DNA of 64,000 nt, from assembly GCF_029227915.1 (NCBI RefSeq), contig NC_079880.1, forward strand, positions 12,117,501 through 12,181,500. Reading direction: 5' to 3'. The stretch comes from Hydractinia symbiolongicarpus (taxonomy: Eukaryota > Cnidaria > Hydrozoa > Anthoathecata > Hydractiniidae). The notes under the pieces were generated by a model, which was not told the origin of the DNA, did not search any database, and was given only the letters and a program-made list of their open reading frames with translations. This document shows positions 21,157 to 32,318 of this stretch, piece after piece. Numbering within the stretch: position 1 is the first letter of the stretch; every line of letters begins with the position of its first letter. The position numbers and the translations under genes are program-made.

Positions 21157-21800
21157 AACCGTTCAATACCAATACGAGTGAGGCCTTGGGATTTTTCAAG
21201 GATCCAGCGAATCCACAAGTCCTCGTCGAGATAGCTAGGGCGTTAACCAGAATAGTCCTCGCGATGCAGTTGCCAGCTACTAAAGAGGGTTTCGTTCCTC
21301 CACTCCTGCTCGCTGTCGCTTACCCCAAATTAACGAGCTAGCTTCCGGAACTTCTGCTTCTTGAAGAGGTTGTTGAGACGTGGAAATCTCGCCGAGTCTG
21401 GTAGAGAGATGTCGAGCTCTGATAGAATTTTGCGAATCTTGAAGTAGGCGTGGAAGCGATAGACGGCACGAACCAGAAGCAAAGAGGCGCTCAGATGCTG
21501 CATAGAAATACCGCAAGCGGATGTTGCGCAGTAGGTAGCGAAGTTGAGCTGAGTAGATCAGAGACAGAAAGGGTGGCTCTGCCACTCCTTTACTGCTGTG
21601 CCTGAATGGAATTCATACTCGATGAAGATGTGTGGAAGTTCCACCATGAACGTGGACCCCTTCGCGTCAATAGCGATGTTCTGTAATGACAGGTCATCTC
21701 CCTTAAGTCTCTCGAGATATCTCCCGTGGTTGGGCGCGTACTTTGCCCTCGGATTTGACGAGAAATTCTCATCTTTTCTTTAAAGAAACATGAAGTAGCT
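21153..21800 (-). pseudogene. Polinton protein of unknown function, stops and frameshift
   Basis: The frame starting near 21800 includes GDDLSLQNIAIDAKGS and IFIEYEFHSGTAVKEW. A shift near 21540 leads into ATYCATSACGISMQHL and YRFHAYFKIRKILSELDISL. After an in-frame TAA at 21332-21330 the same frame runs on through another stop near 21245 and ends at TGA 21155-21153, which overlaps the next ATG. The overlap shows that the extension beyond the stops belonged to the gene. I do not recognise a named family. It is probably a virion protein in view of its neighbours. Confidence 0.55.
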
Positions 21801-21879
21801 CTTCGTCACAGATACAGAGAACCCTACGATATTCAACCCTAGGACAGGACACGAATTAGCTCTGAAGTCTACCTCCATT

Positions 21880-22484
21880 TGACCTACATGGTTGAACCTT
21901 TACAACAACAACGAGTTTAGCATTCGTAAGGTAGGGAATGGTCAGGTGGAACTTCGAGCTGAAATCATGAACGGCTGGTACAGAATAGAGGACCTAGCAG
22001 CCATTGTCAACAGTCAAGCACAAGGTAAGATTCAGCTGTCAACAAAGGGTACACGGTGGTGATTCATTTCCGTCTGCAGGGTCTCTTGGGCCTACCCTTC
22101 GATCCCTGCAAGAAGGTCTTTGCCAAGGCTGACTATGACAGCTGGTACAAGACTGATGTGTACAGGAGGCTCAGACTCATTTGCCCTCAGCTAGATGAAG
22201 AAAGATGTCTGCTGGATGGGAAGAAATCGAAAGTCCTCGCCATGCTTCCCACGAAAGAGCTAAGTGCCTGGGGAGATATGTTGACGTGGAGTTTTGACAA
22301 TTCTGTTTACCTTCCCCTGAAGGGGTCAACAAACAAGCTGGAGTTCAACTTGACAGACGACTATCACCACGATAAGAACGTTTTGTTCGTCGGATACCGT
22401 ACCCTAATTTACCATGCGCACCTGCGGAAGACACGCAGGAGGACAGTTCGCAGGTCTATAGACTTAAGAAAATCGAGGAGGTAG
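21880..22484 (+). pseudogene. Polinton protein of unknown function, broken
   Basis: Two open pieces on the plus strand form one gene trace. One is at about 21908-22063, with NNEFSIRKVGNGQVELRAE and a stop. The other is at 22056-22484, with FDPCKKVFAKADYDSWYKTD, a LTDDYHHDKNVLFVGYRTL segment and a very basic end (KTRRRTVRRSIDLRKSRR). The style, short strands with a basic tail, suggests a structural protein. It diverges from the gene at 21153-21800. Confidence 0.45.
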
Positions 22485-23023
22485 AGCAGTACCTTCGGGG
22501 TGAGATCAAAGAGCGTGACAAGCTCGTCAAAAAATCAAGATGCATGGCACGTGGTGCGCTTCTGAGACCACGGGTTATTGAGTATCAGCATTATCACCTC
22601 AGGTGTCAGAATAGGAGCGCTAGCCTCAAGGCTTGGAGCCCCACTGTCCATAACTATGGGAGATATAACCATTGCCGTGGAATTGGGCAAGCGGGTCTGC
22701 GGAACGCTGGGAAGAGACTGGGTGCAAAATCCAAGAAACACGAGGGGATAAGACTACTGGTGGATACTAAGTTTAACTCAATCATCGATCTGATCAGCAG
22801 GGCCGTGGAAAATGGTGTCATTAGCGACCATGAGTTTAGCCTTGTCATGCAGGAAAAGCAGAAGTACATGATGCTGAAGGAGCAGATCAGACAACGTATC
22901 AAGAAAATCGTGGACTCTATCAACGAACAACGAAGTCAGCAGCTAGTTGCGAAAGGGCGTGATAAGGGTAAACAGGAGTTGATAAAAAACTTGCAATCTG
23001 TGCAATATGTCAGCGGTACCTAG
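22455..23023 (+). pseudogene. Polinton helical protein with hydrophobic middle, frameshifted
   Basis: The start EVEQYLRGEIKERDKLVKK (22470-22540) is charged helix. A hydrophobic Gly/Ala-rich middle (around 22590-22690) lies in another frame. The C-terminal half (22720-23023) is long amphipathic helix (KKHEGIRLLVDTKFNSII, LKEQIRQRIKKIVDS) ending at TAG 23021-23023. The layout of helix, membrane-like segment, then helix is consistent with a membrane or capsid-associated protein. The family is unnamed as far as I know. Confidence 0.5.
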
Positions 23024-23052
23024 AGTCTCCACCTGCATATTCATAATCTTTC

Positions 23053-23076
23053 CTAGTGTGTTGAACAACACACTAG
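23053..23076. terminator. Hairpin palindrome between convergent genes
   Basis: The arms CTAGTGTGTTG and CAACACACTAG are perfect and separated by two bases. The site overlaps the stop of the minus-strand gene at 23053 and lies 30 bp past the stop of the plus-strand gene. It is the third such palindrome at a convergent junction in this element. Confidence 0.5.
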
Positions 23077-23307
23077 ATCACCTGCCCACTTAATCTCGAG
23101 CACCTCTCCCGTGTCCTGATCGATGATAAGACCACCATCATATACGATACGTCGCTGCTTTTCAGCGAGCGAGCTCAAGTATTGCCCGAGATTTTTGTGC
23201 CACACAATTTTGGTACAAGGTTCACAATATGGACCGTCTGTTTTCATTGAGACGTCCTTGTACTTGGCCTTGCAGATCACCTTAAGAAGACGGGCCTTAT
23301 TCATCAT
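23053..23307 (-). CDS. 84-aa basic protein with CxxC
   Basis: ATG 23307-23305 (an ATG pair) gives an uninterrupted 84-residue frame. It is lysine-rich with YCEPCTKIVWHKN (a CxxC that may be half of a zinc site) and ends in VCCSTH. An upstream extension of the frame lacks an ATG. Its role is unknown. It is probably a small early or regulatory protein of the element. Confidence 0.5.
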   Translation of the reverse strand: MMNKARLLKVICKAKYKDVSMKTDGPYCEPCTKIVWHKNLGQYLSSLAEKQRRIVYDGGLIIDQDTGEVLEIKWAGDLVCCSTH

Positions 23308-23393
23308 TAAATAAAGAGGAATCTTCAGCGCTTTCGTCAATCTTCATGTTTGTTTGTATGGTTGAAGACAACCATATAAACCCTTTCCATCCA

Positions 23394-23987
23394 CTAGAAG
23401 ACAGTGAAGCTCTCGTCGTCATCACAGTCACTGAAGTAGCAAGCGGTATACCGCTCGACCTCTTTGTATTTACACTCTTCGGGGTTGACTTGCACGTAGA
23501 AGTTTCTTCCTTGTTTATAGATACTCACTAGTTTTACGACGGCCTTAAACTCGCAGCTTTCCCGTGGTATCTTATTCTTATGGAAGTTGGTTCAGACTTC
23601 GCCATCCCACACCTTAAGCTTAGTGTTGACATACCGCCCTTTTTTCACGCTGGCATTGGTGAACCAAATCCCCTCCAAAGACTCCACCTTGTTCAAGATA
23701 TCCTCGTATTTTTCTAGCCACTCAGAATAGGAAGCAAGGTCGAATGACATCGTAAGAGTAGAACCCTCAGAGTAACATGCGCCCCCCTTCGAGTAGATCT
23801 TTTCAGGGGTCTTGAGCAGTAGTGTTACTAGGTTGCCGTCTTGGTCATGATAGCCAACCACGAAGCGCTTATCTTTCGCCTTGTTGGCTGGGATAGAGTC
23901 GCTCATTACAATGTTTTCGACTAGCGGAGCTGCGTTAGTATAAAATTGTTCGGATTTAACATTTTTGTCTCCAAATTTCATCAACAT
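23394..23987 (-). pseudogene. Polinton protein of unknown function with one in-frame TGA
   Basis: The frame from ATG 23987-23985 runs 131 codons to TGA 23594-23592. The same frame then continues for about 65 codons of plausible protein (ESCEFKAVVKLVSIYKQG, CKYKEVERYTACYF) to TAG 23396-23394. A single nonsense mutation is therefore likely. The first part has SKGGACYSEGSTLTMSFDL. Mixed alpha/beta, no recognised domain. A ssDNA-binding or regulatory role is possible but unsupported. Confidence 0.55.
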
Positions 23988-24026
23988 CCCTCTTGCTTAG
24001 AGACACAAAACCTCAACAAGGGTCTT

Positions 24027-24185
24027 CTATATCGTTGCACAATTGCAACTACCACCATTGTACGTGATGTACTCCTGGTAGCAGGACCAGCTGGGCAGCT
24101 TGGCTCTTATGAAGAATCTTCGTCCGCAGAAGCATTTGTCGTACTCATCGAGTACGCGTTCACATTCATCGCAGTGTTCCTTCAT
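24027..24185 (-). CDS. 52-aa cysteine-rich protein
   Basis: ATG 24185-24183 to TAG 24029-24027 gives 52 residues with seven cysteines, including CDEC (5-8) and CFC (18-20), plus SCYQEY and CNC near the end. The spacing suits a small zinc-binding protein. It is the outermost reading frame of the element on this side and is intact. Its name and role are unknown. Confidence 0.5.
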   Translation of the reverse strand: MKEHCDECERVLDEYDKCFCGRRFFIRAKLPSWSCYQEYITYNGGSCNCATI

Positions 24186-25129
24186 CGTTTATTTACTTTC
24201 CCTACTCAATGGCATTTTTGATGATGTCAGCATTATTTGGGAATTTCCCCATTCTCAATTGCGTGCGATTGCGCATGCGTCGATTTTGTCGGAATTGTCG
24301 GATTTAGGGAAATTCCCTAATTCTCAATTGTCGTCGACGTCTGTGCCAGAACATACATTTTACTATCTCTTTATTCTGTAATTTACGGTGTTACCGTAAT
24401 TTGATGATTTTGTAGTCAAGCTTCACAAAGCCTTACAGCAATCTTAACATTGTCTTAGACTTTAATACTTATGTTCTTATATACTTTGTTTCGTCCTCAG
24501 AACAAAAGATATTTACGCTGGGCTTACTTTGTTTTTTCTGTTTTTTAACTTGTTAAACTTTAGTTGCAGATAACATGCATCGCGTTTTTCTTCTCTGAGA
24601 TCACGCTATATAACATATTTTAATGCTATACTTATAATCTCTGCTGGTGGCGGAAATCTTCAAGCCACCGAACTTCTTGTTTGTTTTTGTTTTAATTGTT
24701 TCCCGTGAATTTTCGAAACTCGTTTCAGCGGATTCTGTGGCTTCTAGTGCCGGTATTTTTACGTGAAAAAAATACTGTTTTGTTGTAAGGTCATCTACAA
24801 AATCGTTAACGTTAGGACCAACTTCTACGGGTTGTACATCTCGATGTATTACATATCTTTCGGAATACTGCTAAAAGTGTAATTTTGTATTGCGCTCTTT
24901 ACTTTTATCATTCTGTTGGAAAAGGCGGTACAAAATTTTAAGATGCGGTATTCGTTTTTGTTAGTTTCTAATTTTCTCGCACATTTTTAAAAGAAATATC
25001 TCACGCACATCAAATACTCGCACAGTCTATTCGCAAAAAAAAACCCTGTTTTTGCGCAACGAATTGTTCTGCAGAGCGTTCATATTCCTACCTTGTCCCC
25101 AGGGTTTTTCTACGCTATGATATTCAATT
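24186..25129. other. Intergenic, possible element edge
   Basis: No gene seen. Two copies of a GGGAA(T)TTCCC(C/T).ATTCTCAATTG motif lie about 70 bp apart (24239-24262 and 24308-24332), which might belong to the terminal region of the Polinton. A half-copy of the CCTTGTCCCCAGGG repeat end is at 25091-25105. Confidence 0.45.
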
Positions 25130-25893
25130 TTAATGTATTTCGGAAGATGTTAGCACTAAAGAAACAAGAAGCGCTACGGACAAAGTATTAGATAGTTTAA
25201 TTTTGCTTGCAACTTGTGAAACGCTTCGCAACCCTTTTTTAAATTTCTGGTATTGGAATTTTTTTTTTTTAAACTTGACTGCCTTAGAGTCGCCAATATA
25301 GGGCGGAAAATATAGAGAAACGCTATTGTAGTTGTAAAATATCTTACCTATCCCAAGACTTTCGAGATTTAACTCGTCCATTATTTCTTTCTTTATATGT
25401 TCTTTGATACTTTTAATCATTTCTTCAGACAACTTTATGTCCCGAACTTCGTTGACTGTTTTCCACTTACACCAAGGGCTACTAAATCGAGTTTTAGTTG
25501 CGAAAACTTTTCTTCAAAAATTTTGTCTGTTAACGTTTGTTGCTCCTTAAAATCATTAGTAACGTAGTTTGCTAAATGTTTTATATTTTGCAATGGTTTA
25601 ACGAGTAAGTCATCTGGATACACCGTCGTGAAAATGGTAACAGCTAATGACAGATTTATATTTTCCAAATCAACATTTTTATTTCTCATACCAAGAATTT
25701 TACGAGCACGGCCTTCAATCTGCTTTTTGAGACTTCCCAAACATGGCTCAATTTTTTGATAGCATTCTCTACCATCCCTTGGAAACTTTCGATAAAAAAG
25801 TTCGAAAACAGCCTCAGTTCCGAATTTCTTTAAAGTGTACACCAATTTCATGTAATTGTTTATTTCCTTCTCTCTTATCCTTTCTTCATCCAT
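25130..25893 (-). pseudogene. Unknown protein, two adjoining frames
   Basis: ATG 25893-25891 opens 152 codons, highly charged and helical (NNYMKLVYTLKKFGTEAVFE, KIEPCLGSLKKQIEGRARKI). The frame stops at 25435, but the next frame continues without a gap for about 100 codons (SEEMIKSIKEHIKKEIMDEL) and ends with a short hydrophobic helix (LSVALLVSLVLTSS). The junction (25435-25455) has a GTAAG and a CAG only about 15 bases apart, too close for an intron. A frameshift, an unusual splice or two genes are all possible. The start vaguely resembles HEPN-type helices of invertebrate immune proteins. I would not rely on that. Confidence 0.5.
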
Positions 25894-28800
25894 ATCAATA
25901 CAGTAAAATTGACAACGTATCTCACCGAGAACGTTTTCGTGTAGCCGTAAAAATATATCTGTTCAAAAAATGCATCAAAAAAATTACTTTAAACTTATTT
26001 ACAAATAATCAAATATTTGCCATCCTTCACTACTATCACTTTCTTCAGGATTAGCTCGGGCTGGCTTTACCATACACTTAAGTAAACTGAACGACACGGG
26101 GGTAAATGCAATATTTTATCTTTTATTGAAATATGCTTATAAAACACATAAAAATTGAAAATATCGACGAAAACTGTAATAAAAAAGCAAATAAAATTAA
26201 AAATAAAAAACTTATAAACCAATGCCACAAAGCTTTTTGTCAAAAAAATTAAGTAACATTACACCCCCGGATTACAATGACAATAAAAATTAAAGTTTGC
26301 AAGAATACCTACAGATAAAAGGGGGTTATGTGACATAAAAGAGAAATAGTGTGTGCTTTTAATAGGTGGTGATAATGTATTAACAATGAAAAGCGTGACC
26401 CCCTTACAATTTGTTTGAGTATAGTTAAGTTAAGTTATTAATAATTTAAAAATACCAGTATAAATAAATATTAATTGCAGTTTCGTTTTTCTATATTTTC
26501 CTCTACAAATATTTTCATGGTTACTACATGTTGTGGTAGGGTACGGAATAAAAGTTGGAATGTTGGGATGTTTTGACTAATACATTGGGTGTGTTCTAAC
26601 AACCATGGACTTGTTAATGTTCTTTTCTATTTGCACAGAATTATCCCGATACAAAAATATCGTGGCGACACAATAAATTTGTATGAATAAAAAATTATGT
26701 CGGCGTTTTATTGGTCAGGCATACAAGAAAATAACTTTGATAGCAGCCTGGAGGAAAGAATACGGAAGGAGAAACAACTCTTTTAATTCTATTGAAACAT
26801 TGCGTGAGGTTCTTGCAGATGTCTGTATAGAAACTTAATTTGAAATTTTGGCGGCTGTGTGACTAAATTATTCGTGAATAACAATTCGCAACTATGATTG
26901 GTTATAAAAACAATTAGATAATTTGATGATGAATTTGATAATATTATCAAAACAAGAAGCCATATTAAAATCGGTAAATTTTCTTTTGTTCTTATGTTAA
27001 CATAATTAGCGAAGAAGCACATGCTCGACACTTTTGTAAACAAAAAGAAAAAGTTTATATCTCGTTTTAAAACGACGTTCTGTTATAAGAAGTTATTTCT
27101 TTAGTTAGAATAAACATTAATCCAGCACATATTTTGTCGGCACTCGTCCGGCGCAAATCTATCTATATTGTTTGTCATGATCAAAGTGGTATACTCAAGC
27201 CTGCAAAAATAGGTTAATATCATGGTTAAACGCTTATTTCCAAACGTATTGTTGAAGTTTTTAACAGCAATGTTTACCGACTTATATTAGGCACACTTTC
27301 CATACAAATATCACGTGCCTGCAGCGTGTTACAATCAGATTTCAATAGAAAAAAGTTAGCCCCTATTAAAGGAGAATATGGAATTTGATCATTCTTTTGC
27401 GAAAAAGACTCGGTCGAGCACCTCACGCACTGATTCTTTTGAAATTAAAAACAATAGAAAATTCAATACATTTAAAGCGTACAGAAATGAAGTTGTTTCT
27501 CCTTCGTATTCTTTCCTCCAAGATAACAGGGAGAGGGGGGGAGGGATAAACATTCATTAATTGCAGTTTTTTAGCTCTTTTTCCACTAATTTATGCACAA
27601 ATTGTAGAGTTATGCAAAGTTGGTGTTATTATGAATGTAAACGTTGTCTTTAGGACATATATTTTAACGTGATAACGTCATATCCGTGTAATGAGGATAA
27701 GAATTCAGAACAGTTATCTTTTTAATTGTTTGTTTTTTTAGTCTTGCGTCTTCTTTTTAAATGTTGTGACGCAACACGACTAGGGACGAGGTTGACAAAG
27801 TATTAAAAGATATAGGGTTAATTAAACTTAAAGTCTATTAATCACATAATAATATTTTGTTTTGTCTGGCAGACGTTGCAAGAAAGACGGCGCTCAATGA
27901 CGTGGGTAGAGAGTTTTGTGTAAGGAAAACAAACACTCAAAATTGAGGGCATACATTTCGCGAACGATTTTTGTTTTGTCTTGTGCTTACACGAAAAGAG
28001 TTTTGTGGGCTAAATGTGGAAAAAAAACTTACAATCAATATCATTCAGATTTCTAAACTATGACAAACAGATCTCGAAACACAAGTAAACAAGCCAGTTT
28101 CTCCTTTAATAACTATACTTCCCATTTAACACCAATTTTTGTCATATTTCTAACGTTCGGGAGAGTAGACAAGACCATGTTGCGCAACTTATAGAAGGCT
28201 ATCGCTTGGAAATTCATCCCTGTCTCATTTTAAATGCGCTAAAAAACACATTTGCATGAAAAGTATAAAGGTGCCAAATTTACGCCCGTGCTTTTTTTTT
28301 ATAAGAATGTACTTTATTTATGAGAATATTAAAGATGAAATTTTACAAAAAGTTATCAATATCCTTACAATATGCTCATGTTAAAATTTTGCTTCGATCC
28401 TGAATGAAATATAAACAATAAAACAAGCAAATAAACTTGTATCCTATCGTTAATGCAAAATGTTCTTTTTAGGTTTCATTTGAAGCATTTTCTCTCATCA
28501 AATCTAGTTGTCTGTCTGTCAGTTGAATTAAACAGCTTAAACAACAGCAACTTAGAGGTGATTTTTACATCAGTTTTGAAATCTCTGACCTTACAATCTT
28601 GACTGCTAAGAATACATCAGAATTTATGTTCTAAATGAAAAATAACACTATTCTTAAAAAAAAACCTGGATAATTCAGGGCCGTTTTTCCGTGGGGGAAA
28701 CGTTTGGAATTTCTTAGTATGCATCGCTTAATATTCTATTTGCAATCAAATTAAAAACATTGTATTAACTCAATCAAAAAGACACTAATACATATTTAAA

Positions 28801-28939
28801 AAGATATGATGATAGATCATTAAAATCAAAATTGCTTTCAGTGTATAAGAGAAGAAGGAAGGATAAGAAGTCTATTTTTTAATGTTTACACGATTGAAAG
28901 TTTTTAAAGTTTAAGCTGGTATAATTTTTTCACCTAAAG
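25894..28939. other. Intergenic AT-rich interval
   Basis: No supported gene. Short frames (for example at 27378-27560) lack splice partners or recognisable domains. A fragment matching the MITE end GGGACGAGGTTG is at 27783. Confidence 0.55.
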
Positions 28940-30899
28940 ATGAGTGTGATGAAGCTTTTGTTGATAGTTGGTTTTATTGCCGTAATTTATGCAGGTATGT
29001 CAAAATATGAGTTATAATAGCCATGTTTTAAATAAAATTGTATTTGTATGTCATAGGTTTATATATTCTTGTTTAAAAATGAAAATCTTGACAACTTTTC
29101 TGTTCTTTGTGTGTGACGACTTATTCATATAACGCGTCTCAAGCGCCTCCCCCATATTTTAGTTTAAAAATAAAACACTCTCCTTATACGTGCCACTATT
29201 TAATTGTTGAATACAACGTTCAATTAAAGTTAAACACATTTGATTCGTGCTTGAAAAAAAGCCAGAAAATGCTCCTAGGGGGCATCATTAGTTGGAGTTG
29301 TTTGAGTAATGAAAGTTCGAATTATGAGAAGTTACTAATGATAACTTTGTTAAAGAATATTCACTGTGACAGAAAAAGGTGATCGATAGGAAGTCTACTG
29401 CATAAAACATTTGCACTTGTATTTCCACTTTTAATAAGCAAAAAAAAACAGTTCTTTTTTTCAGCAGGGTCCTACTTTTCGATCTTGACTGAATCATACC
29501 TTATTATTAGTTTGTTTTGAGCTTAAGTATTCTTGTATTTCGATATTTTGGTCCTTATTTTTTAAAAGTAATTCTTACTTAAACAATTACTGAACAAAAG
29601 AATGATAATGTTTTATTTAACCCCGTTGCATTGAATGAATGAGAAGTGGTGTAAAAGAAAAATTTTCCATTTAATGTAAAGATTTATTTTGATTGTTTTT
29701 TTTTAGTGGCATGACGTTGTGTTGACCCGCGAAAAATTGCATAAATAATGCACGCGTGTTAATTTTGTTTTATCTAACAGAAGAAAATCCAATAGATCAC
29801 ATTTTACAATTTTAACTGGAATATAATCTTTATATAATTTTAGCTCCGATGAAGGATGATGTTGACGACGGCTATCAAAAAATTTTGGAAAGGACATTGA
29901 ATGATCGTTTAAGAGATGATTCGGGTAGATCTCCTCTTCTGTCACTATATACAAGATAAGAATAGAATAAAACATTCTAAGTCCATGACAGCAAAGTATT
30001 AAATTAGTTGGCTCTATGCAGAAACACACAGGCTAATTAATGAATGCTAAAGCAATACTTTTCATCGTCTTGAAAACAGGCTGTAATCATTCCAGCATTA
30101 AATCTTACACCTTATGCGTGTAACACAACCTTGTCCCCAGGGGCTTTTGCCTTTTTAAAATCGGGGCTGGCGGCCGTCAAGTACGCGCTAGCGGCTTTGA
30201 CATAGGCAGCAAACCCTGGGGACGAGGATGCGTGTAACATTATATAGATAACCAAGGCACATGAATTTTTCTTAGAATGTGAAATTTTATGCCCGTAAAT
30301 TGTTCATGTCTCTTACACGATTTTTGATAGAAGATATCAAAATACTAACCAGGCTGGTCATTATTTCTTTATTGTTCTAAACAATAGGAGTATTGTTTTT
30401 AACCTGAAATTATAGCGTTATAAAAAAATAATGTGGCATAAATTAAAAATAAAAATACAGTTGCAAGGAGTTTGGAACAAGTTGAAAATAAACAATATTT
30501 ATTTATTTATTCACGAATATTTATACAGGATAGAAAACTTCAGTTTCTAAATACATATTTACAAAATATTTTATATAAAGAAACTGTTATCAGTGTTTGT
30601 CCTGTTATAGGCTTAAAAATAAGACATAAACAGCATAAAGGTAGAAAGACTAAAATGGTAAATTAAAGGGTAAAATAGGTAAGAATACTGAAAACACATT
30701 ACGAATAAGATCTGGAAAAAGACAGTGAATTGTGAAAAAGCAATAGAAAACGAACAATATTTGTTTTTCCTCCACATCGATAGGGTATGGGAAAAACAGT
30801 GGTCAACGATTGGAAGGCGTTTTCAGTGACAACTTCGATGTTATTGCTGCTGATTTGGGTGCAGGCAGAGGTGGTGGTTATGGTGGTGGACGAAAGTGA
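28940..30899 (+). CDS. Small secreted glycine-rich peptide precursor, three exons
   Basis: Exon 1 is 28940-28994, exon 2 is 29844-29924 and exon 3 is 30784-30899. Donors are GTATGT and GTAGAT, acceptors TTTTAG and CGATAG (preceded by a pyrimidine tract), and phase 1 is kept at both joins. The product is 83 aa. It begins with a clear signal peptide (MSVMKLLLIVGFIAVIYA, cleavage probably before AP). The mature part is acidic and helical (DGYQKILERTLNDRL), then LEGVFSDNFDVIAADLG, and ends GAGRGGGYGGGRK. It has no cysteines, so it is not a disulfide-rich toxin. It could be a peptide hormone precursor, matrix peptide or antimicrobial. No family is recognised. If exon 2 is not spliced it would end at TAA 29959. 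Confidence 0.6.
30126..30227. mobile_element. 102-bp foldback MITE with 12-bp target duplication
   Basis: The ends CCTTGTCCCCAGGG and CCCTGGGGACGAGG are imperfect inverted repeats. The insert is flanked on both sides by ATGCGTGTAACA (30114-30125 and 30228-30239). Single ends of the same family occur at 25091 and 27783. It lies in intron 2 of the secreted-peptide gene. Confidence 0.75.
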
Positions 30900-31811
30900 T
30901 GTCAACCCTTAGTCCGCCCGTTATGGTTCGTTTATACTAAAGGTAATAGTTTTTTAACGCCTAGATCTAAGCAGTTGAAATTGAAGAAGATCGCGTATTG
31001 TCAATTCTTTTTTTCCAGCGCTTTTTCAGATGAACATTTTTTTATCTGAAAGAGCTCTGGGAACAAGACTGCGTATTGTGAATTGTTTCGTTTTACAATT
31101 TTCTGTTCTCTTTTGCAGGACACCACATCACATTTAACGATGCACCATGATTTGGCGACGTCAAATATAATGCATTGCGCACATAAATAATAATAATAAT
31201 AAATATTTTTAATTTTGGATGTTGGGTACTATATCTCTTTTAACATCAAAGTATTCAGAACAACAAAGAAAGATTTCCCTCATAACAGCGAAATAGAGTC
31301 CAAAAATCGTAAAAATAAGCCCTGCAAACTTTAGTTCACGATTTTTTATTTTATTTTAATAATTAAATTTGTCTCTTTGCGCTCACTAATCTACAAAGCA
31401 GTGTATTTGTTGTATTTGTCTTTACGTTTTGCTTTTTGTATAAAAGAATACTTTTTCGCATGGGTGTGTTTTATTTAGCTTTTTGTATGTGCACCCCCCC
31501 CCCCCCCCCTACCTCACTTAAAGTCCTCAACTAAAGTCTTTTATTACTTTGTCTTCAGTTGAAGTGATTATCAAGCCATATTATAAATTACCAAGATGCA
31601 AAAGTTGCATAAACACGACGCGAGATTAAAATGTATTCTTTGAAGACCCTTCCTCCCACAATTTTCTTTGCGCTTCTGTAAGAATGAAATTAGAATGGAA
31701 TTAGCGAGACAAAGAAGTGTACATGAAGATTAAAATAGAAGTTGATAAGTTAGCTATCAGCTATAAACTAAGATCAAATGAAACAGCCACCAAAGAAACT
31801 ATGCAACACAA

Positions 31812-32318
31812 TAATGAGCACCCTGAGGGAACACATAGATACGAGATATATGATCTCCCTAAGGGAACACATAGATACCAAATACATGATCTCCCTAAGG
31901 GAACACATAGATACACAATACATGATCTTCTTAAGGGAACACATAGATAAACAATATATGAACTCCCTAAGGGAACACTTAGATACACAACGATACATGA
32001 ACTCCGTAAGGGAACACATAGATACATGATGTATGAACTCCTTAAGGGAACACATAGATACACAATACATGGGAAACACCTAGATACACGATGTATGAAC
32101 TCCTTAAGGGAACACATAGATACACAATACATGAACTCCGTAAGGGAACACATACATACACGATACACGAACTCCCTATGGGAACACTTAGATACGCAAC
32201 GATACATGAACTCTCTAAGGGAACACATACATACACGATACCCGAACTCCCTATGGGAACACTTAGATACACAACGATACATGAACTCTCTAAGGGAACA
32301 CATAGATACATGATGGAA
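31812..32318. repeat. 36-bp minisatellite, about 14 copies
   Basis: The unit includes CTAAGGGAACACATAGATAC and ATACATGAACTCC. Some copies are 39 bp through an extra CAACG. Each unit carries the small palindrome TCCCTAAGGGA or TCCTTAAGGGA. Because the unit is a multiple of three, several frames stay open on both strands. This gives false reading frames up to 191 codons. Confidence 0.92.

Larger units (their letters stand above)
7882..24185. mobile_element. Degraded Polinton/Maverick (virus-like transposon)
   Basis: The interval is visibly richer in G and C than its flanks. It contains the Polinton hallmark set: family-B DNA polymerase, retroviral-type integrase, FtsK/HerA-type packaging ATPase and double-jelly-roll major capsid protein, plus many small genes. 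Genes are packed with overlaps and divergent or convergent pairs. Most large frames are broken by several frameshifts or stops, and a LINE splits the capsid gene, so the copy is an inactive fossil. I could not find terminal inverted repeats. The given ends are the outermost gene traces, so the true borders are unknown. No adenain-type protease was recognised. Confidence 0.88.

Noticed and set aside
7882-24185. Terminal inverted repeats of the Polinton
   Set aside because: I compared the flanks 7300-7880 and 24186-24400 by eye and found no inverted match. The ends may be deleted or lie outside the compared range.
7882-24185. Adenovirus-type cysteine protease expected in Polintons
   Set aside because: No His/Asp/Cys protease pattern was recognised in any frame. 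It is absent or too decayed to see.
27378-27560. 60-codon plus-strand frame
   Set aside because: Low-complexity composition, no splice partner, no domain. Not supported as a gene.
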